A stretch of 64,000 bases of DNA, taken from Telmatactis stephensoni. Taxonomy: Eukaryota; Cnidaria; Anthozoa; Actiniaria; Isophelliidae. Made by a program: the position numbers and the translations under genes. Below are positions 1 to 11,376 of this stretch, piece after piece. The stretch lies in the NCBI GenBank assembly GCA_029948255.1, contig JALIZF010001433.1:62001-126000 (forward strand). Direction: 5' to 3'. The first letter of the stretch is position 1. Every line of letters starts with the position of its first letter. The notes under the pieces were generated by a model. The model was given only the letters and a program-made list of their open reading frames with translations, made no database searches and had not been told where the DNA came from.

Positions 1-555
1 TTAACAAGATCCTGATTTTGTATTCCTTGAAATATCCTTCAAGATTTCCCAGGTTCCTTATAGGATCCCTTCTGGTTCCTTAAAGGATCCTTGCTTTTAT
101 CCCTTAAAAATCCTGAATGAACTTGAAAGGATCCTGGCAGGATTTGTGTCTGATCTTAACAAGATCCTGATTTTTGATTCCTTGAAATATCCTTGAGGAT
201 TTTCCCAGGTTCCTGATAGGATCTCTTCTGGTTCTTCAAAGGATCCTTGCTTTTATCCCTTAAAAATCTTGAATGAACTTGAAAGGATCCTGGTAGGATT
301 TGTGCCTGATCTTAACAAGATCCTGATTTTTGATTCCTTGAAATATCCTTGAGGATTTTCCCAGGTTCCTGATAGGATCCCTTCTGATTCTTCAAAGGAT
401 CCTTGCTTTATCCCTTAAAAATCTTGAATGAACTTGAAAGGATCCTGGTAGGATTTGTGCCTGATCTTAACAAGATCCTGATTTTGATTCCTTGAAATAT
501 CATTGAGGATTTTACCAAGTTCCTGATAGGATCCCTTCTGGTTCTTAAGGATTTC
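1..555. repeat. Tandem array A, about 155-bp unit rich in AGGATCCT
   Basis: The phrase TTAACAAGATCCTG recurs near positions 1, 156, 312 and 465, so the unit is about 153-156 bp and nearly four copies are visible; the array is cut by the left edge of the window. Each unit carries several AGGATCC or GGATCCT words. Array B (2402-3178) uses the same words in a different unit. I see no open frame. Confidence 0.9.
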
Positions 556-2401
556 GTCCAATCATAGATGCTTAAAACAATGGCCAAAAGATGCTTTCAA
601 TTTGCTGTTTTCTACATGGCAATTTTGCTATTTCAAACCTATAAAGAAAACGTTTCATGGAAAAGGAAGATATTTAAATAAAATAGAAGAAAATTAATGT
701 GCTAAAGGATACAAAATAATCATTTAATGCATTAACTGTCATTACAATTTTGATACTTAGTATTATAAGTGAATTGAAATGAACCTCAGAAATACTTTTC
801 CTCGGTTGTAGAAGTATGCCTTCTCTTTTTATCCTCTAAACTGGTTGGAAAACTAGAAAATCGCATCTTTCCCGTCTTGTTTTCTGTGACTATGACGAGG
901 GAAAACTGGTGGCTAGTCACGCGACTGACCTATCAAAGCACGCCATTTTATCACGTGACGTTTGAATCTTGGCGGCCATATTTACAAGTTCGTTGTGGTT
1001 GTGGTACATGTACGCTTGCCCGTGTGGAATCAATGAGGTTTTTCTCCATGAATGTGGCTTAAATATCACAAAAATATCTTTACATTGTTGTTAAGTTTGA
1101 TCGGGAACTTAAAGAAAGAAAATTTCGTTGGAGAAAGCACAAATTCAGCTGTGAAATAGCCGTTGATATTGACTGGAATCAAAGCTCAAATGGTTACCGA
1201 TTTACAAACGATTTTGAAGCTATTAAAGTAAAATTGTTTGGTAAGTAGAATTCATTAAACTTACTAGTAAAATAATACTGTAGAAGCTAAATAACCAGTT
1301 ATTTGTGTAGACACTCCGTTTATGAATGATGAAAAGAGATAGTGTACAGACTACGTTTCGTTGATCGATTTACTTCATTTTGCACGATAATTTAGATTAG
1401 GCGTAGTTTTGCTTTCAGGATTGGTGTTTTCTGTTTGAGTATTGTATCTGATGGAATGAATAATTTTGTTTTGAAGGACCAAAGATGTATCACCGGAGGA
1501 CTACACTTTGCAGCTCGCAATATAAAACCAATGTATTTGTGGCAGATAAGTGAAACTGACATGTCAGCTAGCTCTAACCATGAACAACTATCCTAGATTT
1601 ATGTCAACTACAGTGCAAGAACTGAATTTGAGAACTATAAAAGGATTGATATATTGATTATATTGCCCTCTTTAACTTGAAGTTAGCAATAAATAGCTTT
1701 TTGTATTTATTTTGTTGTAACACAAACAACCATTTTCATTGAAGTGTGACTTATGAAAATAATTTTCATTGAAGTGCAACTTATCAAAATAATTCAACTT
1801 TATTTTCAGACTAACATTCAGACAGCAGTAAAATTGGTTGGGTAAATTTGATTGAAATCCATCTAAATTAAAGTTTCAAAACAAGGAAACAAGACTTAAT
1901 CCTTGGAAGTTCATTTGTCACACTTCAACAACAATAATTGTGATTCAAATAATGACAAAATGTACAAAGTTATATGCTAGACTGATCACACTTAACAAGT
2001 GAAAAAGTACAACATCTAAATAGTAAACAAATCCTTTTTTCCATTGTTTAAAAGTGCTACTTTGCATTATTTAGCTAGTTAATTCAATTTCATGGGTTAC
2101 GTGTGATCACTCTATTGAGGTTATTCTAATATTGAACCATATTTTATGTTTGTCCAGTCCCAGTTATTTATATTGATCAAAAAGTGACATTAATTGGTAA
2201 GAACAATAATTTTTAGATATAAATTTATTGTAACACAAACATGACAGTGTGAAAATAACAGCCATTAAAATTAAATAAATTAAAATCATTATTTTGATCT
2301 TATGTTTTTTCCAGCATTTTTATTGTGGAGATATCATTTTGCTCTAAAATGTTTATGTCTGAATTGTTATTGATATTATCCTTCAGAAACGTTTCAGACT
2401 A
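556..2401. other. AT-rich core between the two GGATCC arrays; no gene recognised
   Basis: I found no exon with recognisable protein similarity in this stretch. Around 945-1060 it is less AT-rich, with CACGTG at about 953 and GGCGGCCAT at about 972, and a good donor (GTAAGT) lies at about 1242. It could hold a non-coding first exon or promoter, but that is weak. At about 1984-2116 the ends are inverted relatives (GATCACACTTAA near the left, TTACGTGTGATCAC near the right), and a similar end recurs at 16640-16676, so this part is probably a short dispersed element. The rest shows nothing. Confidence 0.4.
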
Positions 2402-3178
2402 AACTATTTACTAGGATTAGGATTTTCAAAGGATCCTTCAGAAATTAGGATCTTATAAGGTTCCTTTGAAAATTCTTCACAGATCCTGTGACTTTACAGG
2501 ATCATAACAAGATCCTGTCAATTTCTTCTCAAGAATCAAAAGATTTTCAAAGGATCCTTCAGAAATTAGGATCTTGTAAGGTTCCTTTAAAAATTCTTCA
2601 CAGATCCTGTGACTTTACAGGATCATAACAAGATCCTGTCAATTTCTTCTCAAGAATCAAAAGATTTTCAGAGGATCCTTCAGAAATCAAGATCTTGTAA
2701 AGTTCCTTAAAATATCCTTCAAAGATCCTGTGACTTTACAGGATCATAACAAGATCCTGTCAATTTCTTCTCAAGAATCAAAAGATTTTCAGAGGATCCT
2801 TCAGAAATCAAGATCTTGTAAAGTTCCTTAAAATATCCTTCAAAGATCCTGTTGCTGTGCAGGATCATAGCAAGATCCTGTAAATTTCTCCTCAAAAATT
2901 AAAGGATCCTTCAGGATCTTAAGTATATCCTTAAAAATTGAGGATCTGGTGACATTCCTTTGGTGTTAATCCTTCAAAGATCCTGCACAGTAACAGGATC
3001 TTGTGGGGATCCTGCAGGATCAGGCAGGATCCTGAAGGATCCTGTGGGGATCAGGCAGGATCCTTCAGGATCCCCACAGGATCCTTAAGGATCCTTAAGG
3101 ATCCTACAGGATCTTTGTAAAGATCCTTCAAGGAATCAAGCCAAGATCCTGTAAAGATCTTTAAGGATCTTGGTCAGA
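2402..3178. repeat. Tandem array B, 122-bp unit, grading into dense GGATCC words
   Basis: ATAACAAGATCCTG recurs at about 2503, 2625 and 2747, with a diverged copy (ATAGCAAGATCCTG) near 2869, giving a 122-bp unit. From about 2985 to 3178 the array degenerates into back-to-back AGGATCCT, CAGGATCC and TTAAGGATCC words, many of them palindromic. The array lies immediately upstream of the first Dab exon seen here, so it is probably inside a Dab intron. Confidence 0.9.
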
Positions 3179-3428
3179 TCCTTCAAGGTTTTTCACCAGG
3201 GATGTCCCAGCTCCCTTAAAGTGATAGTTAAAGCATCAGAATTACACTTCACTGACAATCAACCAACAGTTTTCCAACAGCTGGCCAACAAAGACCAACA
3301 ATGGGTCCTAGTGTACCAGCGCACTGCTGATTGCCAGCCTTATTTTGAGTTGATTTTATTTGTGATCTGGAAACTACTCCTGTATTGATATTTGTTGATA
3401 TATTCTCAATTCTTTTCTTTATTGTAAG

Positions 3429-4026
3429 GCTGGTATTATTACAACAACTCTGTATGAGCTGTTTCAAACTGTATATAGACTGCGACAAGAAGCAGCTCAG
3501 AAGCAAAGACAAGCACAGTCGACACCTCAGACTCCAGATAATATCTCTCAAGGAAGCACAGCTGTAGTGTCAAATGGTACGTACAATAGAGCATAATCTG
3601 ACAGTGTGTAAGGGACCGAGCTGTGCCATGCCTTTGTCATGTTGTCTATAAAACATTCAAAATTCCTGCCATAACCACACCATGCTGTGACTATGCTGAT
3701 TTTACAGTCATGAATACAAAAAGCTGTTTTACTATCTATAGATTACTGAGTAGAACCCATTGTGTACCAAGAACGTGCTGGAGTGCTATTAAACTAATGA
3801 AAACATTTTCTTATTTCGTTGTCAGGGCCAAGTCAGGCTAGTAGCATCAATGATACAAACATTTATGAGGTAATAATAAGAATAATGTATTAATTCTTGG
3901 TAGTGCACTAGAATATACAGTCTGTTGTACTTCCCACAACAACCCCTCCAAATGTCAAGTTTCAGATTGTCACTTACGAGAGGTGGTTGACCATAAGTGG
4001 TGGTTGCAATGTATATATTCATCTGT

Positions 4027-4060
<34 letters not shown>

Positions 4061-7000
4061 TTTAATATTTATATAGCGCCATTTTCTATAAATATAATCA
4101 AATGCGCTTATGGCATTGCCTTCGTAATGATACTGATATCAATGATCTTGTTAAAAAATTCAATAATTTCGGTGTATACATCTGTTGTCACTTCTTATCA
4201 TTTTTCTGACATAGTTATCAAACTCATTAATAATTCATTAGAAAACACAAAAGAAAATCATGACAGTGAAGGAGTTTTTTAATCAGCAAGAGATTTGTCC
4301 TGATTTGCATGCAACTTAAACTTGGATTTTCTTGGCCAAAATCACCTTCATCTTGAAAATTGAATAAAGCATGGCATAACTTAACTAGAAGTTTGATAAG
4401 TAAATAATATAAAATATATAGCCTGCAGCTCACCATTTTAAGTAATATTTCAAAAACGAGCAGGAGTGTTTTGTCGTGAATATAGACATGAGGCCATAGG
4501 CCGAGTGTTTACATCCATGATAAAACACGATCAGTGAGTTTTTTAAATGACTTCTAAAACTCATCATTTGAAAGTATTATAGCAATGAATTTATGAAAAA
4601 ATTCCATTTTAACTAAAGGAATAAGCTTATCATTTTTTTTTGTGCATATAGGCATGCGCAGAATAATCAAATTTTCATCCCACACTTGAAAAAAATTAGA
4701 ACATCAAAATAGAGTGGCATGAATCCCATTAAAAGAATCGTTGGTACTGTACAAGGTCAATGATCCGACAACTATACTGAGACCTTGTACTGATATAACA
4801 CTCATGCATAAACATGAGTGTTTTATCAGAATTAGTTAAAACACTCATGTTTTATTAATGAGTGTTTTAACTGATTTTGATAGAACACTCATGTTTATGC
4901 ATCAGTGTTTATATCTGGTATAAAGGTCTCAACACGTGACCAAATGAACGTCTTCAATTGGTCTATTTGCTTATGAATTATTAATGAGTTTTAGAAATGC
5001 CCATAAAAGTCTTCCGCTCATACTTTGTATATTACTTATTGCTCTACTTATCTCTGACCTCATTCTTTGTAGGAGCCATCATCTACATCAACCTTATCAA
5101 CTATTGTGTCAGCCAATTCTGACACTTCACACTACCAGGTATTAGTTCATCAACAACACCTTGCTTTGTTATTATGTGTCTGTAGACAGAAGCTAATGGT
5201 CTTTGTTTTCAGAGTCCCACACCAAGACCTTTGCCTCCTGCTCCTTACAAGTCACAAGGAAATCTTGTCAATCAAGAGAGCAAGGTAAAACTCAAAGCCC
5301 AGACACACAGTGAAACTGATCAGTTGTACAATACATTATTGGAGAAAAGGTTGCACCGTGTGTCCAGGCTTTTACAATAGTCTGCAATTTTTTAAGACGT
5401 ATTTTTTCACGAGTGTGTGAGCGTTATAATGAAGTCTGCAAAGCATGCTTATCCTGGTGTCACTTATGAGGAATGTAATTATAAGGTTCAGTCTTTGGGA
5501 CTGAAGTTGAAACATTAATGACATTACAAAACTGTAGTCATCTCTCACAACCTAGTTCTCACTAATTCTTTCTTCGTTTATGTAGGAAAACGCTGTGGAC
5601 ACAATACCAGATCAAGCCTCGAATACACCAGCATCTGATCAGTTCTTTAGTTCATCAGTGTTCTCTCAGCCAGACCCGTCAGCCTCTGATAATGTTTCCT
5701 TATCATCTGTAGACTTAATGAGAAAGGAGTCAATTTCTTCTTCTATTTCTTCATCTTCCGAGACCGCTTCCTATGATGCAAAAAGTTTGGATTTAAAATC
5801 TGGAGTGGCTTCATCTACTCCGCCATCAATTCCTCGCACAAGACCTGTATCAAGTAACTCTTCAGGACAAGCTGTAGATGTAGTCAAACCCAAGGTCCCT
5901 GAAGAAGAAGACCCAGACTATGAAACTATCCCTTCCTGTCAGGATTATGAAACTATTCCCACTGATTTAGTCAAGAAAACAGTAGACAAAACTGAAACAA
6001 AGCCAGGTTTTGCCGGGTTTAGTTTCAAGGAATCATTTAAAGATGACAACGAATCGCTCCAAGTGTCCAAAAAGGTTGATCCATTTGGTTCTCCAGAAAA
6101 GCCTGAACCAAAAAGTGCTAAATCAGAAGAAAGTCCACCATCGTCTGCAGTGTTTAGCAATGATGACTTCTTCTCTAGTCATTTTGATGACAATTCTGCG
6201 CATGCTCCAACAACTGACTTCCCCGCTGATGATCCCTTTGCTCCTACATTGAATAACATTTCTGAAGGATCTAAAGCCAATGTTCCATTTGCATCCAATG
6301 ATGCTTTTGAATCTGCCTTTGGATCTGGTCAAATGTCTCCTGTAGCCTTTGATCAGGAAAAAGAGAATGGCGCGAAAATTGAAGGAGATATCAGCTGCTC
6401 AAATAAAGCAATCGAGAAAGGTGCTCAGAAAGGCGAAGCCTTTTCTTCAAGTAGCGCTTTTGAAGCAGCATTTGGTTCAAGTGAACCATCTTCACCTGCT
6501 ATCAAACCATCGGAAACAAATGTTGGGGAAAGCCCTGACAGGGAAAAACCCGCAAGTGAAGAACCATTATCTGAGTTGTCTTGGAGCAACGCTTTTGGAG
6601 AGGGTAACAGCAAGAAAAGCAAAGACGAGATGTCTGCGGCTGAACCTTCGTGGAGTGCTGCATTTGAAGACAACGACAGCAAAGATAAGCTCAAGGGAGA
6701 CGAGTCTACCTTTGCATGGGATGCCTCTTTTGGAACAAAGTTTGACAGCGAGGAGAGTGACCAGGGACAGCAACCTGATAAAGTCGCAACAGAACCTGAC
6801 TTGTCGTGGACTAACGCCTTCAGTGACAAACCCAAACAAGAGGTGACCTTCTCGTGGGATGATGCATTTGGTGGAGAAACCAAGGATGGACAGACAGACA
6901 ATGGTATTGGCGGGAAGTCATTTGATGATGCGTTTGGTGGACAGACAGACAGTAAGGATAGACAGACGGACAATGGTTTTGACGGGAAGTCATTTGATGA

Positions 7001-9020
7001 TGCTTTTGGTGGACAGACAGACAGTAAGGATGGACAGACAGACAATGGTTTTGGCGGGAAGTCATTTGATGATGCTTTTGGTGGACAGACAGACAGTAAG
7101 GATGGGCAGACGGACAATGGTTTTGGCGGGAAGTCATTTAATGATGCGTTTGGTGGACAGACAGACAGTAAGGATAGACAGACAGACAATGGTTTTGGCG
7201 GGAAGTCATTTGATGATGCGTTTGGTGGACAGACAGACAGTAAGGATAAAGGGATGGAGAATGGTTTTGGTGGGATTTCATTTAATGAGGCTTTTGGTGG
7301 TCAGACAGACAATAAGGGTGGACAGACAGACAATGCTTTTAGCGTGAGTTCATTCAATGATGCTTTTGCATCGACACCTCTTCGAACCTCTGATACGAAA
7401 AAGGACGATATAGTAAAAGGAACTGATCATGTATTCACTGGTAACTTTGGTGCCATTTTGACGCCTATCAAAGCTGATACTTCAGAAAAAGAGACAGAAG
7501 ACAAGCCAGACGTCAGCCAAGATGGAAAAGGTTCTGCAGAGGATAAAACATCAGAGGGGAAGATTGATTCTAAGAAAGGATTTCCTGAAAGTGATAGGAA
7601 GGCTAAATTGGCAGAGGACGAGGATTTGTCTAGTTCTGATAAAGAAAATGACAACGAAAAATCTTCCGAAGGAAAGATAGAAACCAGTCGAAAAATCCCT
7701 CAAATTATTGAACCTACTGAAAAAGATGATAGTGACGACGATGATGATGATGATGACGCCGTTAGACCAGTCACTTTACCAGTCTTACCTACTAAACCAA
7801 AAACTGACCTTGAATCACCCTCTGTACCCCCACCCCTACCCCCAAGACCTATGGCACCATTGCCGTCCTTACCACCACGCCCAAGAACCTACTCAAGCCC
7901 GGTTACTGGAGAAATCCCTCAAACTCCTCCAAGACCCGCGGGATCTGTAGCATCACCTCCATCGAAGGCTGGGACGCCCAAACGTCTTCCTCCAGCCTTA
8001 CCTCCAAGAATTGATCTTGAAATGGGGAAAGCTCGAGCAAGCTCAGCTTCGGTTGGCTCTACAAGCACGGCAGTGTCCGATCCGTTCGGTTCGTCCAAAT
8101 CGACTGAAAATGATATTTCATGGCAGATAAGCTGGTCGAAAGAAACAAACAAACAAGAGGAAAGGGACTCCATGAATTCTAAGAATTCTCCTGATCCCTT
8201 CGGTGATGAGTTTTTTACTGACTTTAATTTTAGTGGAGCAAAAATGGCTACTAATGAAACCAACTCGACTACAACTCAAAACAAAAACAATTTCTTCTCC
8301 GACCCTTTTGTTTCTAAAGAGGGCGAAGAAGACATGTTTAAAGCAGACTTTGGTGGGGTAGACCCATTTGCTGATTTCTCATCGAATAATACAAACATTG
8401 ACCCATTTGCACTTGATGGTGGAGACGTCTTTTCAGGGTTCTCCACCAATAAGGATCCATTTGGTGATTCTGAGGATCCTTTTGCCGATAAAGGTACTGT
8501 TAACGATCCTTTTACTTTAAGTCCCAAGAAAGATGGTAACGGTGGAACCTTTCAGTTGAGCAAGGTAAGAAATGCTAATTAACAAATAGATTCCATTTGT
8601 CTGTGCTTCTGTACGGATGACGTCAAAATATGGTGAGAACAAAAATAAGCCACGAGAGGCGTGACTTGTTCTCACCTCATTTTGACGTCTTCTGTGCATC
8701 TATTAGAGTACAGACCCACAGAAAAATGAAATCTATTTGTTTTATGTAATATTCATGGAAACATTTCAACCAATCATAGCGCGCTTAAGATTCAGTAACG
8801 TCATCTATACTTGTGTACTGTGATCACGCTCGATCATCTTTTTTGTGCCATTGAAAATTGTAGGGTTTTGGCTGTACACTTTCGTACACACCCCACATCT
8901 TCAAGTCCCCCCTCCAACTCCCCCCCCCCCCCCCGCACTTTAAATAACCTTGACAGGAATGGTGTAAATGTTATGTTTCAGAATTCAGCCGATGGAGACT
9001 TTGCCGACTCCTTTGCATGA
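3429..9020 (+). CDS. DAB: Disabled (Dab1/Dab2-like) clathrin adaptor, C-terminal part
   Basis: Six exons join in phase: 3429-3576, 3826-3869, 5073-5138, 5213-5284, 5586-8564 and 8982-9020 (stop TGA), giving 1115 residues. The first exon encodes LYELFQTVYRLRQ, which matches the last helix of the Disabled PTB domain; the rest of the PTB domain and the start codon must lie left of the window. The long exon is a disordered, acidic tail: two DYETIP motifs (about 5917-5960), ten DPF motifs, a tandem FxDxF block (6860-7369), an aspartate run near 7730 and a proline-rich SH3-ligand stretch (about 7815-8010). DPF and FxDxF are known ligands of the AP-2 appendages, so the protein should act at clathrin pits, linking NPxY-bearing receptors to AP-2. 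No NPF motif was noticed. The last exon adds only 12 residues ending in DSFA. Dab versus another PTB adaptor is decided by one helix plus the tail composition. Confidence 0.88.
4026..4115. repeat. (AAT)n microsatellite with TATATAGCGCC repeat end
   Basis: A run of AAT triplets (about 4029-4062) is followed by TTTATATAGCGCC and an AAATGCGCTTA word. This AAT-tail plus TATATAGCGC arrangement is typical of a dispersed retroposed repeat of marine invertebrates, here read from its tail. It lies in the Dab intron 3870-5072. Confidence 0.6.
4545..5004. mobile_element. Foldback (hairpin) element in a Dab intron
   Basis: Arms starting ATGACTTCTAAAACTCAT (about 4547) pair with ATGAGTTTTAGAAATG (about 4983). 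Inside, TGAGACCTTGTAC (4779) pairs with AAGGTCTCA (ending 4931), and the words AACACTCATG and CATGAGTGTT alternate in the core, so the whole stretch can fold into one long stem. No open frame; a non-autonomous element is the simplest reading. Confidence 0.7.
6860..7369 (+). repeat. Coding 72-bp minisatellite, seven units, FxDxF motif
   Basis: In the large Dab exon a 24-residue unit, roughly GQTDNGFGGKSFDDAFGGQTD-like, repeats seven times in frame. Six units end in FDDAF or FNDAF, which fit FxDxF; one ends in FNEAF. Units in the middle are nearly identical at DNA level while the first and last are diverged, as expected for unequal exchange. Confidence 0.95.
8585..8738. mobile_element. Dispersed inverted repeat with paired TGACGTCA-like words
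   Basis: AAATAGATTCCATTTGTCTG on the left pairs with the right end at 8700-8738, and GATGACGTCAAAAT is mirrored by ATTTTGACGTC. The same sequence family recurs at 25398, 35985, 61090 and 63884. It sits in the last Dab intron (8565-8981). Confidence 0.75.
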
Positions 9021-9035
9021 AGTTTATTAAAACAG

Positions 9036-9041
9036 AATAAA
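9036..9041 (+). terminator. Candidate poly(A) signal of Dab
   Basis: AATAAA lies 16 bases after the Dab stop codon. It is close to the stop, so it may not be the only signal used. Confidence 0.45.
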
Positions 9042-11376
9042 TTTAGACGACTACCTTGTATCTTCTCTCTCACAGACCAAGAAATGGAGTAGGAAAGAAT
9101 GTGGTTAGCCCTCCTCTGTCATCACAGTTCCATGTGGTCGAGACCTAGGGCTCGCTTTAACTCGTTCCACGGGACAAATCGGAGACTTAAGTTTGTTTCT
9201 CGGGTCTGCATTAAGTTCCATGCAATTTCCTCTTTACTAGTCGAGCTACCTTAGCTTTAGCAAAAGTGAACTCCGAAGCTCAGAACTCTCTAAAAACTGT
9301 TAAATTACATACTATACTAATATTGCACAATTGTACCGAGTGTGGAAAACAGGGTGGGGGAATTAAAACTGTGTTGGTCCAACAATTCCTAGTATTACTT
9401 GAATATATTATATACTAATAGTGAATTCTGGGTATACATTGGTCACCTATTTATGACAACTACGATATTCGGTTCCATAAGAAATAACACCAGCGTCTAT
9501 AGTAAGCATGCTTTTCTTCTCGTGATAACGAGATGAAGACCTGGTGATAGGTTCGTTGGTGACACACACAGTAGGCAGAAGTTATACTATAGACTGGGGT
9601 ATCTATCTGAGGTGTAAGAAACGATAAGTATGACAATAAACTGTATAACTAAATCTATATACCAGCACTACGTTAATGAACGTTACGTTGCTTGTGTATA
9701 TGCTAAGTAGTAAAACCTGGCAGGGAATATTGTTTGCTTAACAGACAAGCTGTTTCGCGTCCAAACGGAAATCGCTGCTAATTTTAAGCAGTTTGACAAA
9801 TGCCCATTTTTTGCATATCATTTCGAACACTTTATGTCTTCTAGCTGAATAATTGGCATTTATTTAAGAATTTGCAGACCACGTTGCTACTTACATCTCT
9901 TGAATAACTGCATGTACCTATCGTATATATTGACTGAATTACGTACAGATTTGCGTAAGATGTACAAAAATATCTCTTATCGATATGAGTACCATATCAT
10001 CCTATCCTATGGTAATTTGTTAATGCAGCTTGTTAACGGCCTGGTTCTGACTAGCGACACAAGACAACGCAAAGCTAGTGTTCTCACTCGAAAAACATAT
10101 TAAGAAATTTTCTTTTTTCTTGCATCGCTAGTGAGAACCAGACTCTCTTAACCGCAAGAGTATAAAAACTTCTTTAAAATCGGTAATATAACGTTTGTTG
10201 CGTTGCGTAAAAACGTATATCGTCTGCGGCGTTGAACAGCAAGATTGTCATTATTCTTTTGCATTTGGAAGTTTCATGTGAAACTGGTTAGGTCAAGCAT
10301 GTAATTTGCGTTGTTAAACGTACAGCATTACAGAAAATAAGTTTTTAGTTTATGTAAAACTTTATAGGGATCAGAGATATGGAAATGAAAAGATATATCT
10401 TTAAATTAGTTTAGTATAGCTAGTGAGGCATTTTACTTTTATAATAATTATTAAAATGCTTTTTTCTGATTTCAAATGATAAACATAGAATACCATGTTC
10501 TGGTTGTATATTATTGATAATAAATATGCTATCATTTTTAGCTGTAGTCCTTGTTCTTGTGGTTGATTTTTGGTTTTTGTCTTTGTTTTGTTTTGTTTTG
10601 TTTTGGGTTTGTTTGTTTGTTTGTTTGTTTTTTGTTTTTGACATCTTTTCCAAAGCTTAAACTCCTTTAGGCTATCTTTGTTGCAACCGTCTTTAGCCTC
10701 TTTTGTATTTTACTTTGTTAGTTTTAATTTCACAAGGGGGACCAACAGTTGAGAAATAGAAAACGCGAGAGCGTGCTGTGTGCAGATTTAGAGCACGCGG
10801 GGGTAGATCAGAAAACGAGGTGAGAAGCTGGAGAATTAAGGCTTTTCGAGTGTTTTCGAGCGCATTCAGTGTTCATTTGCACTTACCAAACAAATTGAAA
10901 AAATGCGTGCGCATGCATGTTCGCATAGAGTTCAATGCACAGTATACGTTTCTTTTGGCCAATGAAAACGCGGGCGTTATATGATGGTTACTTTATAACT
11001 GAATGTAATTGAAGATTGTATAGTTTTACATGTCCCTACCCTTCAGATTCACGCACTCTCGTAGAGCTCCTCGGTTGTCATTCTTCCCATTTGGTGGCTC
11101 TGCGGAACCTTACAAATTTTCGCAATTCGATCGGTTTTAAGAATAAATGAGCTATAGTTTTTGATTAGATAATCAAATATATATTGCATGAGAAAATACG
11201 GTAGTAATTGAAAAAAAACTAACACGGTGGTCATTCGTCTGCGTCAATACTAAATGGCATCCAGGCACATGCGTGTTGTTTTTATCCAACAGCAAGGATA
11301 ATTAATAACAAAACGTATAGAAGAATTCGTGTAGTGATGCATAACCCGCAATCTAGTACAAACATGAAACTTGGCT
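9042..11376. other. Intergenic, no gene seen
   Basis: No exon chain or recognisable domain. The only structured part is a TTTTG/TTTG simple repeat at about 10575-10630. Confidence 0.6.

Noticed and set aside
877..1062. Short frame near the CACGTG word as an upstream Dab PTB exon
   Set aside because: No similarity to any part of the PTB domain; at most non-coding.
6425..7189. Long open frames in the other frames and strand of the Dab exon
   Set aside because: They arise from the 72-bp minisatellite and have no splice or domain support; the frame joined to neighbouring exons in phase is the real one.
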